Source of the DNA: an uncultured Candidatus Entotheonella sp.
GTDB lineage: Bacteria > Tectomicrobia > Entotheonellia > Entotheonellales > Entotheonellaceae
DNA: 64,000 nucleotides
Assembly (NCBI GenBank): GCA_958295825.1
Contig: OY282375.1
Coordinates: 1,411,489-1,475,488, forward strand
Direction of reading: 5' to 3'
Position numbers and translations under genes: made by a program. Shown in pieces: positions 35,374-45,001 of this stretch (positions are counted from its first letter, which is position 1; each line of letters starts with the position of its first letter). The notes beneath the pieces are model-generated. The model had not been told where the DNA came from, ran no database searches, and saw only the letters and a program-made list of their open reading frames with translations.

Positions 35374-36819
35374 CTAATGCGTGCCGCCGACCGTGACCGC
35401 ATTCATACGAATCGTCGGCATGCCCACGCCCACCGGCACCGCCTGGCCATTCTTGCCGCAGGTGCCGACGCCGGTATCCAGTGCGAAGTCGTTGCCGACC
35501 ATGTTGATACGCGTCAAGACGTCCGGCCCGTTACCGATCAAGCTGGCGCCCTTGACCGGCCTCGTCACCTTGCCGTCTTCGATCAGATAGGCTTCGTTAG
35601 CCGAGAAGACGAACTTGCCGTTGGTGATGTCCACCTGCCCACCGCCGAACGACACGGCGTAGAGGCCCGACGCCACCGAGCCGATGATTTCCTCGGGCGT
35701 CGATTCGCCATTGAGCATGAAGGTGTTGGTCATGCGCGGCATGGGCATGTGGGCGTAGCTCTGGCGGCGGCCGTTGCCGGTGGGCGCCATGCCCATCAAG
35801 CGGGCATTCAGGCGATCCTGCAGGTAGCCGCAAAGGATGCCGTTCTCCACCAACACGGTGCGCGACGTCGGCGTGCCCTCGTCGTCCACGTTGAGCGAGC
35901 CGCGCCGCCACGGGATGGTGCCGTCATCGACCACCGTGCACGCCTCCGAGGCGATGCGCTCGCCGATGCGGCCACTGAACGCCGACGTGCCCTTACGGTT
36001 GAAATCGCCCTCCAGTCCGTGACCGATCGCTTCGTGCAGCAAGATGCCCGGCCAACCGGGACCGAGTACCACGTCCATGGTGCCGGCCGGGGTGTCAACC
36101 GCGTCCAGATTGAGCACTGCCCGGCGCGCCGCCTCGCGCGCCAAGTCGAGGTACTGCTCCTCCTTGATGAACGTCTCGAACGAAACCCGGCCACCGCCGC
36201 CGGCGCTACCGTTTTGGCGATTGCCGTCGGCCTCGGCGATACACGCCACGTTGAGGCGCAGCAGGGGCTGCACGTCGCCGACCACCTTGCCATCGGACGA
36301 GGCGATCAAGACGAGTTTGTGAACGCTGCTGAAGGAGGTCTGAACCTTGGTGATGCGCGGGTCGTAGGCACGGCAGAAGGTGTCAATCTGCTGCAACAGA
36401 TCAAGCTTGCGCTGCACCGGGACGTCGGTGCCGGCAACCTGCACGGCGTACAGGTCGTGCATCGGCGCCTGCGCACCTTGGACGGCCACGCTGGCCGACT
36501 GCGAAGCGCTCTGGGCGATTTCCCGCGCCGTGCGAGCCGCCGCTTCCAGGCTGGGCACGGTGATCTCGTCGGAAAACGCATAGCCCGTCTTCTCGCCCGC
36601 CAGCGCCCGGATGCCGACACCCTGGTTGATCTGCTTCGAGCCCTGCTTCACCTCGCCTTCTTCCAGGGATACGGCGTCGCTCACTTCATATTGAAAATAA
36701 AGGTCGGCATAGTCGATCTGCGGGCTGAGCGTGCGGTCCAAGACGCGCTGCAGGCTGGACGTGTTCATGCCGTATTGCTGGTCAAAGAAATCCGCCGGTC
36801 GGGCGAGCGTCTGCGTCAT
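35374..36819 (-). CDS. tldD: TldD zinc metalloprotease subunit
   Basis: 481 residues from ATG 36819 with AGGAGG upstream. The catalytic motif HEAIGHGLEGDF holds the HExxxH zinc site. GRIGERIASEACTVVDDGT, NGRRQSYAHMPMPRMTN and VGTCGKNGQAVPVGVGMPT are typical of TldD. A frame open upstream to 37200 is not supported by a ribosome site. It is the first gene of the tldD-pmbA operon. No modified-peptide precursor gene was recognised nearby, so its substrate is not evident. Confidence 0.94.
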   Translation of the reverse strand: MTQTLARPADFFDQQYGMNTSSLQRVLDRTLSPQIDYADLYFQYEVSDAVSLEEGEVKQGSKQINQGVGIRALAGEKTGYAFSDEITVPSLEAAARTAREIAQSASQSASVAVQGAQAPMHDLYAVQVAGTDVPVQRKLDLLQQIDTFCRAYDPRITKVQTSFSSVHKLVLIASSDGKVVGDVQPLLRLNVACIAEADGNRQNGSAGGGGRVSFETFIKEEQYLDLAREAARRAVLNLDAVDTPAGTMDVVLGPGWPGILLHEAIGHGLEGDFNRKGTSAFSGRIGERIASEACTVVDDGTIPWRRGSLNVDDEGTPTSRTVLVENGILCGYLQDRLNARLMGMAPTGNGRRQSYAHMPMPRMTNTFMLNGESTPEEIIGSVASGLYAVSFGGGQVDITNGKFVFSANEAYLIEDGKVTRPVKGASLIGNGPDVLTRINMVGNDFALDTGVGTCGKNGQAVPVGVGMPTIRMNAVTVGGTH

Positions 36820-37039
36820 AACCCCTCCTTCATCACGTTGGCGGCCACTGGGAACAGGCGGCAACGGTAGCACACGGGGGGTGGCGTCGCAACGCGCCGC
36901 CCTGGCAGTGTCATGCAGTCTCCGGGCAGCGCCAAGTCGTTGACTTTTGCGTTGGCAGCAACGTATGTTCACGGCTTTGGGCGCATGGATTTCAGACCTG
37001 TCGAACCGGGGCCGGACGACGGCCCGCAAAGGGGAACAC

Positions 37040-38431
37040 GTGGCGGAGGATCTCATCATTGTCGGCGGTGGACCGGGTGGATACGTAGCGGCGATTCGAG
37101 CCGCACAGCTTGGCATGCAGGTGGCGCTGGTGGAACGGGCAGCCCTGGGTGGCATCTGCCTGAACTGGGGCTGCATTCCCACCAAGGCCCTGCTGCGCAA
37201 TGCCGAAATTTATAACCTGATGCAGAAAGGCGCCGAGTTTGGCGTGCATTGCGATAATCTGCGCTTCGATTTTCCGCAGGTCATCGCCCGCAGCCGCCAA
37301 GTGGCCGACCGGCTGGCGCAAGGGGTGGCGTTTCTAATGCGCAAGAACAAGGTACAGGTGGTGCAGGGCACGGGTCGCCTGGCCGGGCCGGGCGCGGTTT
37401 CGGTGCACGACGAACAGGGCAACGTCACCGCCACGCTGAACGCCCCGAACGTCATTCTCGCCGCCGGTGCGCGTCCGCGCGAGCTGCCGGGCCTGCCGTT
37501 CGACGGCACACAAGTTCTCAGCAGCACCGAAGCCATGCTGCTCCAGGAAGTGCCGGGATCTCTGGCGATCATTGGCGCCGGCGCGGTCGGCGTCGAGTTT
37601 GCCTACCTCTACAACACTTTCGGCAGCCACGTGACACTCATCGAAATGCTGCCGCAGGTGCTGCCGGTGGAGGACCACGAAATCAGCGCCGCGCTGCACA
37701 AATCACTCACCCAACAAGGGATCGACATCTTCGTCGAAAGCCGGGTGGACGGCGTGGAGCAGGCTGGCAGCAGCTTGCAATTACAAGTCAACACACCGCA
37801 GGGCTTACAGACCGTTCAGGCCGATAAGGTGCTGGTCGCCATCGGCGTGCAGGGCAACGTCGAAACCCTCGGTCTCGACACCGCTGGCGTGCGCAGCGAG
37901 CGCGGCTTTGTGCCGGTGGACGCGCATTGCCGTACCGGCGTGCCGGGCATCTACGCCATCGGCGACCTCAACGGCCAGCCATGTCTGGCTCACGTGGCAT
38001 CGGCGGAAGGCATCGCCGCGGTGGAAACGATCGCCGGCCTGGATCATCCCGGCGTCAATTACAACAATATCCCCGGCTGCACATACTGCCACCCGCAGGT
38101 CGCCAGCGTCGGCCTCACCGAGCACGCCGCCCGCGAAGCCGGCCGCAACCTCCGCGTCGGGCGCTTTCCCTTCTCAGCCAGCGGCAAGGCCCTGGCGGTC
38201 GGCGATAGCGAGGGCATGGTGAAGGTCATCTTCGACGCCGACAGCGATGAGCTCCTGGGCACGCACATCATCGGCTCGGAGGCCACCGACCTGATCGCCG
38301 AGGCCGGCATCGCCCGCACGCTCGAAACGACCCACTACGAGGTTCTCAAGACCGTACACGCCCACCCCACCCTGTCGGAAGCCATCATGGAAGCGGTCGG
38401 CGACGCATACGACGAAGCCATCCACATCTGA
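37040..38431 (+). CDS. lpdA: Dihydrolipoamide dehydrogenase
   Basis: 463 residues from GTG 37040 with AAGGGG upstream. FAD motif VGGGPGGYVAAIRAAQLG, redox disulfide GGICLNWGCIPTKAL, NAD motif GAGAVGVEFAYLYNTFGS and the C-terminal active-site HAHPTLSEAIMEA are all present. E3 reoxidises lipoyl domains of 2-oxoacid dehydrogenases and the glycine cleavage system. No E1/E2 genes are in the window, so it is a stand-alone copy. A longer frame from 36947 adds an unconserved N-terminus and is rejected. Confidence 0.94.
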   Translation: MAEDLIIVGGGPGGYVAAIRAAQLGMQVALVERAALGGICLNWGCIPTKALLRNAEIYNLMQKGAEFGVHCDNLRFDFPQVIARSRQVADRLAQGVAFLMRKNKVQVVQGTGRLAGPGAVSVHDEQGNVTATLNAPNVILAAGARPRELPGLPFDGTQVLSSTEAMLLQEVPGSLAIIGAGAVGVEFAYLYNTFGSHVTLIEMLPQVLPVEDHEISAALHKSLTQQGIDIFVESRVDGVEQAGSSLQLQVNTPQGLQTVQADKVLVAIGVQGNVETLGLDTAGVRSERGFVPVDAHCRTGVPGIYAIGDLNGQPCLAHVASAEGIAAVETIAGLDHPGVNYNNIPGCTYCHPQVASVGLTEHAAREAGRNLRVGRFPFSASGKALAVGDSEGMVKVIFDADSDELLGTHIIGSEATDLIAEAGIARTLETTHYEVLKTVHAHPTLSEAIMEAVGDAYDEAIHI

Positions 38432-38611
38432 GGCCAGGGCCGGGACAAGCCGCCGAACAAGGTCCCCCGCTTGCCTTTGGCTGCCGCTTGGCCCTATGAT
38501 AGAGGCTCGTTTGAGCGCTTCTCCGGCGCTGGGTCCTCATCGGTTTTCCGCCACGTACCATCCACGTCACACGACAAACCAGCCCAACCATCACGCATCA
38601 AGGAGCGTTAC

Positions 38612-40246
38612 ATGGGAGAGGTATACGGATACGAACTCGTCGCTCGCGCCCTGCAGAACGAAGGCGCCGACACGATGTTTTTCATCATGGGAGGCCCGAT
38701 GCTGGGCGCCCAGGACAGCTGCCGCCAGCTTGGCATGAAGGTGATCGACGTGCGCCACGAACAGGCCGCGGCGATGATGGCCAACGCCTATGCGCGTGTC
38801 ACCGGCAAGGCCGGGGTGTGCTCCACCGCTTCCGGCCCCGCCGCCACCAACCTGCTGACCGGCCTGGCTCACGCCCTCACCGACGCCGCACCGGTGGTTG
38901 CGCTCGGCGGCGCCAGTCCTATCCACCACTTTCACAGCGAGGCGTTTCAGGAAGTCGACCAGCTCAGCATGATGCGTCCGGCGAGCAAGTGGGCCGGGCA
39001 AGCCATCAGCCCGAAGCGGATGCCCGAATACGTCAACATCGCCTATCGCCAGGCCATGAACGGCCGGATGGGGCCGTCGTACCTGGATCTCCCCGGCGAC
39101 GTTCTTTACAGCCGCGTTGATGAGGACGACGTGATGTGGCCAGAGCCCGCCAAGACGCATCACCGCAGCATGGGTGACGCCGGTCTGGTGGCTGAGGCCG
39201 TCAACATGCTGTCGCGGGCGGAGCGACCGCTGATCGTCAGTGGCACGGGCGTCATCTGGGCTGACGCTGCCGCCGAAATGCAGCAGTTCGTCGACGAGAC
39301 CGGCATCCCGTTCTTCACCACCCCGCAGGGCCGCGGCGTGGTGCCCGAAGACCACCCGCGCTGTTTCCTCAGCGCCCGCTCGCTGGCCTTCCGCGAGGCC
39401 GACGTCATTCTCTTCCTCGCCACCCGCTTCAACTACGTGATCTCGCATGGCCAGGCACCACGCTTCAATGCCGACGCCAAGACCATTCAGGTCAACATCG
39501 ACCCGACGGAGATCGGTCGCAACCGGCCGGTGGACATGGGCATCGTTGGCGATGCCAAGGCCGTTTTGCGGCAGATGCTGGACTTGGTTCAGGGCAAGTT
39601 CGAGCCGCAGAAAGAGACGGCCTGGATCGCCGCGCTGCGCGAGCAGGACCTCAAGGGGCAGGCACGCCTGGAACCGCTGATGCACTCCGACGAGGTGCCG
39701 ATCCACCCGCTGCGGCTGTGCAAGGAAGTGAAGGATTTTCTCGACCGTGATGCCATTCTCGTGGTCGATGGCCAGGAGATTCTCAACTACGGTCGCCAGT
39801 CCATCCCGACGTACCGACCGGGGCACCGGCTCAATTCCGGCTCCTTTGGCACCATGGGGGTTGGGGTGCCGTTCGGCGTTGGCGCCAAGGTGGGGCAGCC
39901 GGACAAGCAGGTCATGGTCCTGCACGGCGACGGCTCGTTCGGCATGAATGCCATGGAGATGGATACGGCGGTACGGCACAACATCCCCATCGTCACGGTG
40001 ATCAGCCTGAACGGCGGCTGGACGGCCGACCCGGAAGGCAACAAGGTGGGCCGCACGCTGGGCTATCAGCGTTACGAGAAGATGATGGACGCCTTTGGCG
40101 GGCACGGCGAGTACGTGGAAAAACCGTCCGGCATCCGTCCGGCCCTGGAACGCGCCTACGCCTCCGGCAAGCCCGCCATCGTGAACGTCAAGACGGACTT
40201 CCGGGCACGCGCCACGACGCTGCGTTTTACGGATTACACGACTTAG
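38612..40246 (+). CDS. Thiamine diphosphate-dependent enzyme of the acetolactate synthase/oxalyl-CoA decarboxylase type
   Basis: 544 residues from ATG 38612 with AAGGAG upstream. The catalytic glutamate is in DVRHEQAAAMMANAYARVTG, and the ThDP-magnesium motif runs from HGDGSFGMNAMEMDTAV to ISLNGGWT, where the usual NN is N-G-G. The central domain resembles the FAD/ADP-binding domain of ALS-like enzymes. It is a single gene without a regulatory ilvN partner, which speaks against biosynthetic acetolactate synthase. A 2-hydroxyacyl-CoA lyase, oxalyl-CoA decarboxylase or similar carboligase is more likely. Substrate not determinable. Confidence 0.87.
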   Translation: MGEVYGYELVARALQNEGADTMFFIMGGPMLGAQDSCRQLGMKVIDVRHEQAAAMMANAYARVTGKAGVCSTASGPAATNLLTGLAHALTDAAPVVALGGASPIHHFHSEAFQEVDQLSMMRPASKWAGQAISPKRMPEYVNIAYRQAMNGRMGPSYLDLPGDVLYSRVDEDDVMWPEPAKTHHRSMGDAGLVAEAVNMLSRAERPLIVSGTGVIWADAAAEMQQFVDETGIPFFTTPQGRGVVPEDHPRCFLSARSLAFREADVILFLATRFNYVISHGQAPRFNADAKTIQVNIDPTEIGRNRPVDMGIVGDAKAVLRQMLDLVQGKFEPQKETAWIAALREQDLKGQARLEPLMHSDEVPIHPLRLCKEVKDFLDRDAILVVDGQEILNYGRQSIPTYRPGHRLNSGSFGTMGVGVPFGVGAKVGQPDKQVMVLHGDGSFGMNAMEMDTAVRHNIPIVTVISLNGGWTADPEGNKVGRTLGYQRYEKMMDAFGGHGEYVEKPSGIRPALERAYASGKPAIVNVKTDFRARATTLRFTDYTT

Positions 40247-40330
40247 TGGAACGCTGGACTATGTCTGGCGAATGGCACGGTCGCGTGAAGATAAACAAAC
40301 GCAACCGTGCCACGATCGGAGACAGGTAGG

Positions 40331-41278
40331 CTACATGGGAGGGCGCACGGTGACTTCCACACGCCGATTGAGGGCGCGGAACTCGGCGGTCGTGTTGGGG
40401 AAAGCCGGTTCCGACTCGCCGCTCCATTTCGTGTTGATCCTGGCGGCCGCAACACCACTGGTGATCAGATAATCACTAACGGCCTGCGCCCGACGCTGCG
40501 AAAGCGCCAGGTTGTATGATTCAGCTCCCTGGGCGTCGGCATGCCCTATAACATCGACCTCCAGGGTCGGCTGCTTCATGTTCTGCACGACTTCCCCAAG
40601 CTGCGCCATCGCGTCGGCCCGCAAGTCTGCCGAATCAAACTCGAACAAGACAATCGCCGGCCGCGGGATCACGACTGGCTGTGCGATCTCTATTGGCTGT
40701 GCGATCTCTATCACCTGGCTTGTGGTGTCCGATTCCCCGTGATGGTCGCTAACAGTCAAACGCACGACATACGTACGGGCAACGGCAAACCGGTGTTCCA
40801 CCTGCGGCCTCAGCACTCGCTGGGTCGTTCCATCATCGAAATCCCACATATAGATAAGCGGATCGCCCTCGGGGTCAACTGAGGCAGAGGCATCAAACGA
40901 CACAGCCTGGGTCGCCCTGCCCGTTGCCGGACCGCTGAATCTGGCCACCGGAGCCTGATTTGGCTGGGGTGCCATCAACGCGTTCGCATCGGCGATGATG
41001 CTCATCGCCATCTCGCTGGACGCTTGCCTCCTGGACGAATAGTACGCGAACCGCGCTTCCTTGTAGCGTGCCTGCAAGGCGGCCACCTCGTCAGGAAAAA
41101 GTTCCCCGTAGCCGCGATCATTGACTGTCTGGAGCACGTCGGCAACCTCGGCCAGTTGGCTGAGAGGTGACAGCGGTGCTTCAAACGTGTCATTGTACGC
41201 GCAACCCACCGCCATTACGCAACAGATAGTCAAGACACCGAACCAACGCCAGCTCACTGGCGTACGCAGAGTTTTCAT
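40331..41278 (-). CDS. OmpA-family lipoprotein with PKD domain
   Basis: 315 residues. A lipoprotein signal ends in VMAVGC (Cys about 26). Then comes a helical region to about 105, a PKD domain (SFDASASVDPEGDPLIYMWD), and a C-terminal OmpA domain (VLFEFDSADLR, IGHADAQGAESYNLALSQRR, then ALNRRVEVTV) that binds peptidoglycan diaminopimelate. An IEIAQPIEIAQP repeat forms the linker. It probably ties the outer membrane to the cell wall, Pal-like. Single gene, no tol neighbours. Confidence 0.9.
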   Translation of the reverse strand: MKTLRTPVSWRWFGVLTICCVMAVGCAYNDTFEAPLSPLSQLAEVADVLQTVNDRGYGELFPDEVAALQARYKEARFAYYSSRRQASSEMAMSIIADANALMAPQPNQAPVARFSGPATGRATQAVSFDASASVDPEGDPLIYMWDFDDGTTQRVLRPQVEHRFAVARTYVVRLTVSDHHGESDTTSQVIEIAQPIEIAQPVVIPRPAIVLFEFDSADLRADAMAQLGEVVQNMKQPTLEVDVIGHADAQGAESYNLALSQRRAQAVSDYLITSGVAAARINTKWSGESEPAFPNTTAEFRALNRRVEVTVRPPM

Positions 41279-41472
41279 GTAAGCCCCTCCATCTCGCCTT
41301 CAGCAGTTTCCGGGTGTCAAGTTCGATTGCTCGTGAACACATTATAAGGTTATAGCCCAGTTACGGCGAGCGATGCAACCCATCGCGGCCACTGGGCCAT
41401 GCCGTCCTTGCCTGCCATGGGCTACAATAACTTAGCGGATAGCGACGTGGCTACAGACGGGGATGATGCCTG

Positions 41473-42081
41473 ATGAAACATGGACATGAGTTGGGAGTCG
41501 AGGCCATTGCCGGGCGCCTGGACCGGCTGGAGCGGTCCAACCGGCGTTGGAAATTGCTGGCGACGATGGCGCTGACATTGCTGGGCGTTGGGGTATTTAT
41601 GGGCGCCAAGGGAACGGCACGGCCGCCGGTCGTTGACGAATTGCGAGCCAGAGCCTTTTTACTCGTTGACGAACAAGGCACGACGCTCGCCAGGCTTGGC
41701 TGGTTGCCGCACGGCGTCTTGGGACTGGGTTTCTACGACGACGGCCGGCGCAGCCGCATCCTGCTGAGTGTGGATGACGACGGCTCGTCTTCGCTCAACC
41801 TGTTCAGCAAGGCGGGCCGCAGCGGCGCCCTGCTGAGCGCCAGCGGCACCGGCGGCGTCTCACTGCGTTTCCTGGACGCCAACTGGAAGAACCGTGCCGT
41901 CCTGGCCACGTGGCCCAACGGCGCTCCCTTTCTGCAATTTGCCGACCAGAACGGCAAGGATCGCATCTTGATGGGCTCAACAGAGTTGAAGGTCAAGCCT
42001 AGCGGTGAGCTCGTCGAACGTTCCGCCCCTAAAATGCTGTTTTTCGATGAGGACGAATCCATCCTTTGGCAGGCTCCGTAA
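41473..42081 (+). CDS. Membrane-anchored protein with repeated beta-rich domain, unknown function
   Basis: 202 residues. A short charged N-terminus (possibly coiled) precedes one membrane segment at about 29-46 (LLATMALTLLGVGVFMGA). The rest holds repeating strands (ARAFLLVDEQGTTLARLG, RSRILLSVDDDGSSSLNLFS, RSGALLSASGTGGVSLRFLD) spaced by about 25 residues. The family is known from genome surveys as hypothetical. The topology suggests a periplasmic or extracytoplasmic domain. Confidence 0.65.
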   Translation: MKHGHELGVEAIAGRLDRLERSNRRWKLLATMALTLLGVGVFMGAKGTARPPVVDELRARAFLLVDEQGTTLARLGWLPHGVLGLGFYDDGRRSRILLSVDDDGSSSLNLFSKAGRSGALLSASGTGGVSLRFLDANWKNRAVLATWPNGAPFLQFADQNGKDRILMGSTELKVKPSGELVERSAPKMLFFDEDESILWQAP

Positions 42082-42212
42082 GGGCAATCCAGACTGCTCG
42101 CTGCCTGGCGAAAATGGCGCTGTCGATGCGGCCAATTCTTTTGTTGTATCCTAATGCCTCCAGGCTCCCGCTGAGCCATAAAAACCCTCGCATTCCCTGA
42201 TGGAGACACGTT

Positions 42213-44042
42213 ATGTGCGGCATCATTGGTTATATTGGAAACAAGCCTGCCACGCCAATCCTCATCGAGGGATTGCGGCGGCTCGAATACCGCGGTTACG
42301 ACTCGGCCGGCATCGCCGTGATCGAGAACGACGAGGTGTGCCGCGTTCGCATGCCGGGCAAAGTGGAGAAACTGGCGGCCAAAATCGCACAGCATCAGTT
42401 CGAGGGAACCATCGGCATCGGCCACACCCGCTGGGCCACGCACGGCAAGCCGTCGGAAGCCAACGCCCATCCGCACGCCAACGGCGACGAGACGATCATG
42501 CTCATCCACAACGGCATCATCGAGAACTACCAGAGCCTGTGCTCGCAACTCACCAGCCGCGGCTACCGCTTTACCTCCGAGACCGATACGGAAGTCATGG
42601 CGCACCTTATCGACGACGCCTACAAGGGCGACCTCGTTCAGGCCGTCAAACAGGCCCTGGGACAGGTGACCGGCACCTACGGCCTGGTGGTGATGCACAC
42701 CCGACACCCGGATCAACTGGTGGCGGCGCGGCGCGGTTCGCCCATGGTGCTTGGGGTCGGGGACGGCGAAATGTTGCTGGCCAGCGACGTGTCGGCTTTT
42801 CTGCGACTGACGGACAGGGTCGTTTACCTCGAAGACGATGACATCGTCAGCGTCACCGCCAAGGGCTTCACCATCGACACCTTGGCCGGGGAACAGGTGC
42901 AACGCGACGCCGAACTGATCGAGTGGCAAGACAACGCCGCCGACCTGGAGGGCTTTCCGCACTACATGCTCAAGGAGATCTTCGAGCAGCCCGAAGCCAT
43001 TACCAACGCCGCCCGCGGGCGCTTGGTCGAAAGCGAGGGCATGGCGCACTTCGGCGGTCTGGACGACATGCTCGAACAAGGGATGAAAGCGGCGCAACAC
43101 CTGGTGATCATCTCCTGCGGCACCAGCTACTACGCTGGCCTGTACGCTCGCTACGTCTTCGAAAAACTCACCGATCTCACCGTGGAGGTGGAAATCGCCA
43201 GCGAAATGCGCTACCGCAAGACCAACATCCGCCCCGGCACCGCGGTGCTGGCCATCAGCCAGTCCGGCGAAACGGCCGATACCGTGGCGGCGATGCGAGA
43301 GGCGGAACGCAAGGGGGCCCTGCTGCTGGGGCTGGTCAACGTGGTGGGATCGACTATCAGCCGGATGACCAAGGCGGGCGTGTACAACCACGGCGGCCCG
43401 GAAATCGGTGTCGCCTCGACCAAAATTTTCACCAGCCAGTGCTGCATCCTGGTCATGATGGCGCTGCTGCACGGGCGCTTCAATCACTTGTCGGTGACCG
43501 ACGGCATGGAGGTCGTCAACGGCCTCCTGCACCTGCCCGACGACATCAACAGGGTTCTCAAGGAAGCCAACCACATCCACGCCATCGCGGCAAAGTACAC
43601 ACAGGCCAACAATTTTCTGTTCATCGGCCGCAAGTACAACTACCCCATGGCTTTGGAGGGCGCCCTGAAGCTCAAGGAAATTTCGTACATCCACGCCGAA
43701 GGCTGCGCCGCCGGCGAGATGAAACATGGTTTTATCGCCATGATCGACGAGAACTTCCCCACCGTCTGCCTGGCTACCCGCGACACGACCTACGAGAAAA
43801 CCATCTCCAACATGCAGGAAATCAAAAGTCGCAACGGCAGGATTATCGCCATTGCCACCGAAGGCGACGACGAAATCAGCGACATCGCCGACGACGTGAT
43901 CTACACCCCCGCTACCCTCGACTTCCTGCAGCCCATCCCGGCTATCGTCGCCCTGCAGCTCTTTGCGTACTATTGTGCGCTGGAACGCGGGTGCGAAATC
44001 GACCAGCCGCGCAACCTGGCGAAATCCGTCACGGTTGAGTGA
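42213..44042 (+). CDS. glmS: Glutamine--fructose-6-phosphate aminotransferase (isomerizing)
   Basis: 609 residues. N-terminal nucleophile Cys2 in MCGIIGYIGN, glutaminase motifs GIGHTRWATHG and HNGIIENY, then two SIS domains (ISCGTSYYAGLYARY; AISQSGETADTVAAMR) and the C-terminal NLAKSVTVE. It makes glucosamine-6-phosphate for peptidoglycan and LPS. No glmS riboswitch was recognised upstream. Confidence 0.97.
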   Translation: MCGIIGYIGNKPATPILIEGLRRLEYRGYDSAGIAVIENDEVCRVRMPGKVEKLAAKIAQHQFEGTIGIGHTRWATHGKPSEANAHPHANGDETIMLIHNGIIENYQSLCSQLTSRGYRFTSETDTEVMAHLIDDAYKGDLVQAVKQALGQVTGTYGLVVMHTRHPDQLVAARRGSPMVLGVGDGEMLLASDVSAFLRLTDRVVYLEDDDIVSVTAKGFTIDTLAGEQVQRDAELIEWQDNAADLEGFPHYMLKEIFEQPEAITNAARGRLVESEGMAHFGGLDDMLEQGMKAAQHLVIISCGTSYYAGLYARYVFEKLTDLTVEVEIASEMRYRKTNIRPGTAVLAISQSGETADTVAAMREAERKGALLLGLVNVVGSTISRMTKAGVYNHGGPEIGVASTKIFTSQCCILVMMALLHGRFNHLSVTDGMEVVNGLLHLPDDINRVLKEANHIHAIAAKYTQANNFLFIGRKYNYPMALEGALKLKEISYIHAEGCAAGEMKHGFIAMIDENFPTVCLATRDTTYEKTISNMQEIKSRNGRIIAIATEGDDEISDIADDVIYTPATLDFLQPIPAIVALQLFAYYCALERGCEIDQPRNLAKSVTVE

Positions 44043-44172
44043 TTTGCGGCTCGCCCTGATCCTTTCCTAACGCATGTAATCCGATCAGAAACACGGCGCC
44101 CAGGGCGTACATCACCGCAAACCCTGGCGCCGCAGCCAGCAGCCCAAACACGTTTTCGGACTCCTTGCGGCG
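44029..44172 (-). pseudogene. C-terminal remnant of a membrane transporter
   Basis: The minus strand reads RKESENVFGLLAAAPGFAVM and YALGAVFLIGLHALG to a TGA at 44029-44031, overlapping the glmS end by 14 bases. It looks like the last membrane helices of an MFS-type permease. The 5' part is gone; similarity to an insertion-sequence end starts at about 44175. Confidence 0.45.
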
Positions 44173-44174
44173 TT

Positions 44175-44345
44175 AATTCATAAGGGACCTATATACTTGA
44201 CGATCCTTGTTAGGATTGCTTGTCCGAAGTGTCTATCCCCACGCTTGGCAGCTTCCATGCCATGCCTATAGCCCAACTCATAAGCGCAGAACACGCACTT
44301 ATGTCGACTATAACTAGCTTGACTATCAGGAAGGTCCCCCATCTG
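44175..44345 (-). mobile_element. Insertion-sequence right-end remnant related to the element at 59131-60246
   Basis: On the minus strand AAGGATCGTCA and GTATATAGGTCCC match the right end of the TnpB-type element at 60213-60246. The sequence before it encodes RHKCVFCAYELGYRHGMEAA and ILTRIVKYIGPL in one frame. A C-x2-C pair is visible, but I cannot assign the protein with confidence. Confidence 0.4.
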
Positions 44346-44458
44346 CTTGTGTAAGGGATCATTTCGAGATCCTGAACAATCTTGAAGGGGTTATCGGAAT
44401 CTGCTGAAACGCGTCGTCGAAAGAAGGAACCCTGCAGAGTAATTGTTGGGCACCGAGG

Positions 44459-44983
44459 CTAACGCGCCAGCAAAATCTCGACGCATTGCGCGACGGCCTC
44501 TCGGGCTTTAGCGCGCAGGACGGTGTCGTCATTGTTGCTAATGGGATGGGGGATGACCGCGAAAGGGAAGGCGGGTACGCCGGTGGCGCGGGCCATGGCT
44601 TCGGCGGTGGCGGTGAAGCGGTCGGTCATGATAGCGGTGGCGGCGATGCCGGCTTTCCAGGCGGTGACGGCGTCATGCAGACTGCATGAGGAGCAGCTGC
44701 CTCAATCACCGACCGCGGAGATGACGGCGTCGGCGGCCCGCATGCCGGCGATGACGTCGGCGGACGCCGGGCGACTGGCGTCAGGCTTTTTGAGGCGGAT
44801 GACGCGGGCGACGCCGTACTCGGCGCGCAGAATGTCTTCCATATAGTCCAGTAGTTCTCGGACGCGGATTTTGCCGTTGTCCAGCAACCCGACGGTTCGG
44901 CCCTGCAGCGAGGTCAGACGGGCAGCATGGGTTGTTGCAACGGCTACGTCTTCGGCTGTTGGGTCGAGAACTTGCAGAGACAT
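44459..44983 (-). CDS. UGSC-family selenoprotein, in-frame UGA at 44702-44704 read as selenocysteine
   Basis: The frame from ATG 44983 (GGGGAG upstream) runs 93 codons to a TGA and then continues open for 80 more codons to TAG 44459-44461. The protein around the TGA reads SAVGD-U-GSCSSCSLHDAV, the defining U-G-S-C motif of the UGSC (seleno)protein family, whose other members have Cys-Gly-Ser-Cys. The downstream part (AIMTDRFTATAEAMARATG, FPFAVIPHPISNND) is conserved-looking, so the TGA is not the true end. Total 174 residues. A hairpin 12 bases after the UGA fits a bacterial SECIS element. Follows the 349-residue gene by 18 bases. Redox function is inferred. Confidence 0.87.
44673..44689 (-). 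promoter_or_regulatory. Candidate bacterial SECIS hairpin for the UGSC selenoprotein
   Basis: In the mRNA, UCAUGCA-GUC-UGCAUGA forms a 7-bp perfect stem with a three-base loop starting with G, beginning 12 bases after the UGA. Position, size and loop G-U fit SelB-binding bacterial SECIS mini-helices. Confidence 0.65.
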
Positions 44984-45001
44984 GAGCGGTAGCTCCCCGG
45001 T

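Noticed and set aside
42082..42212. Possible glmS riboswitch before glmS
   Set aside because: The space is only about 130 bases and none of the conserved ribozyme core could be recognised.
42923..44038. 371-codon frame inside glmS
   Set aside because: Alternate-frame shadow of glmS with biased, low-information composition.
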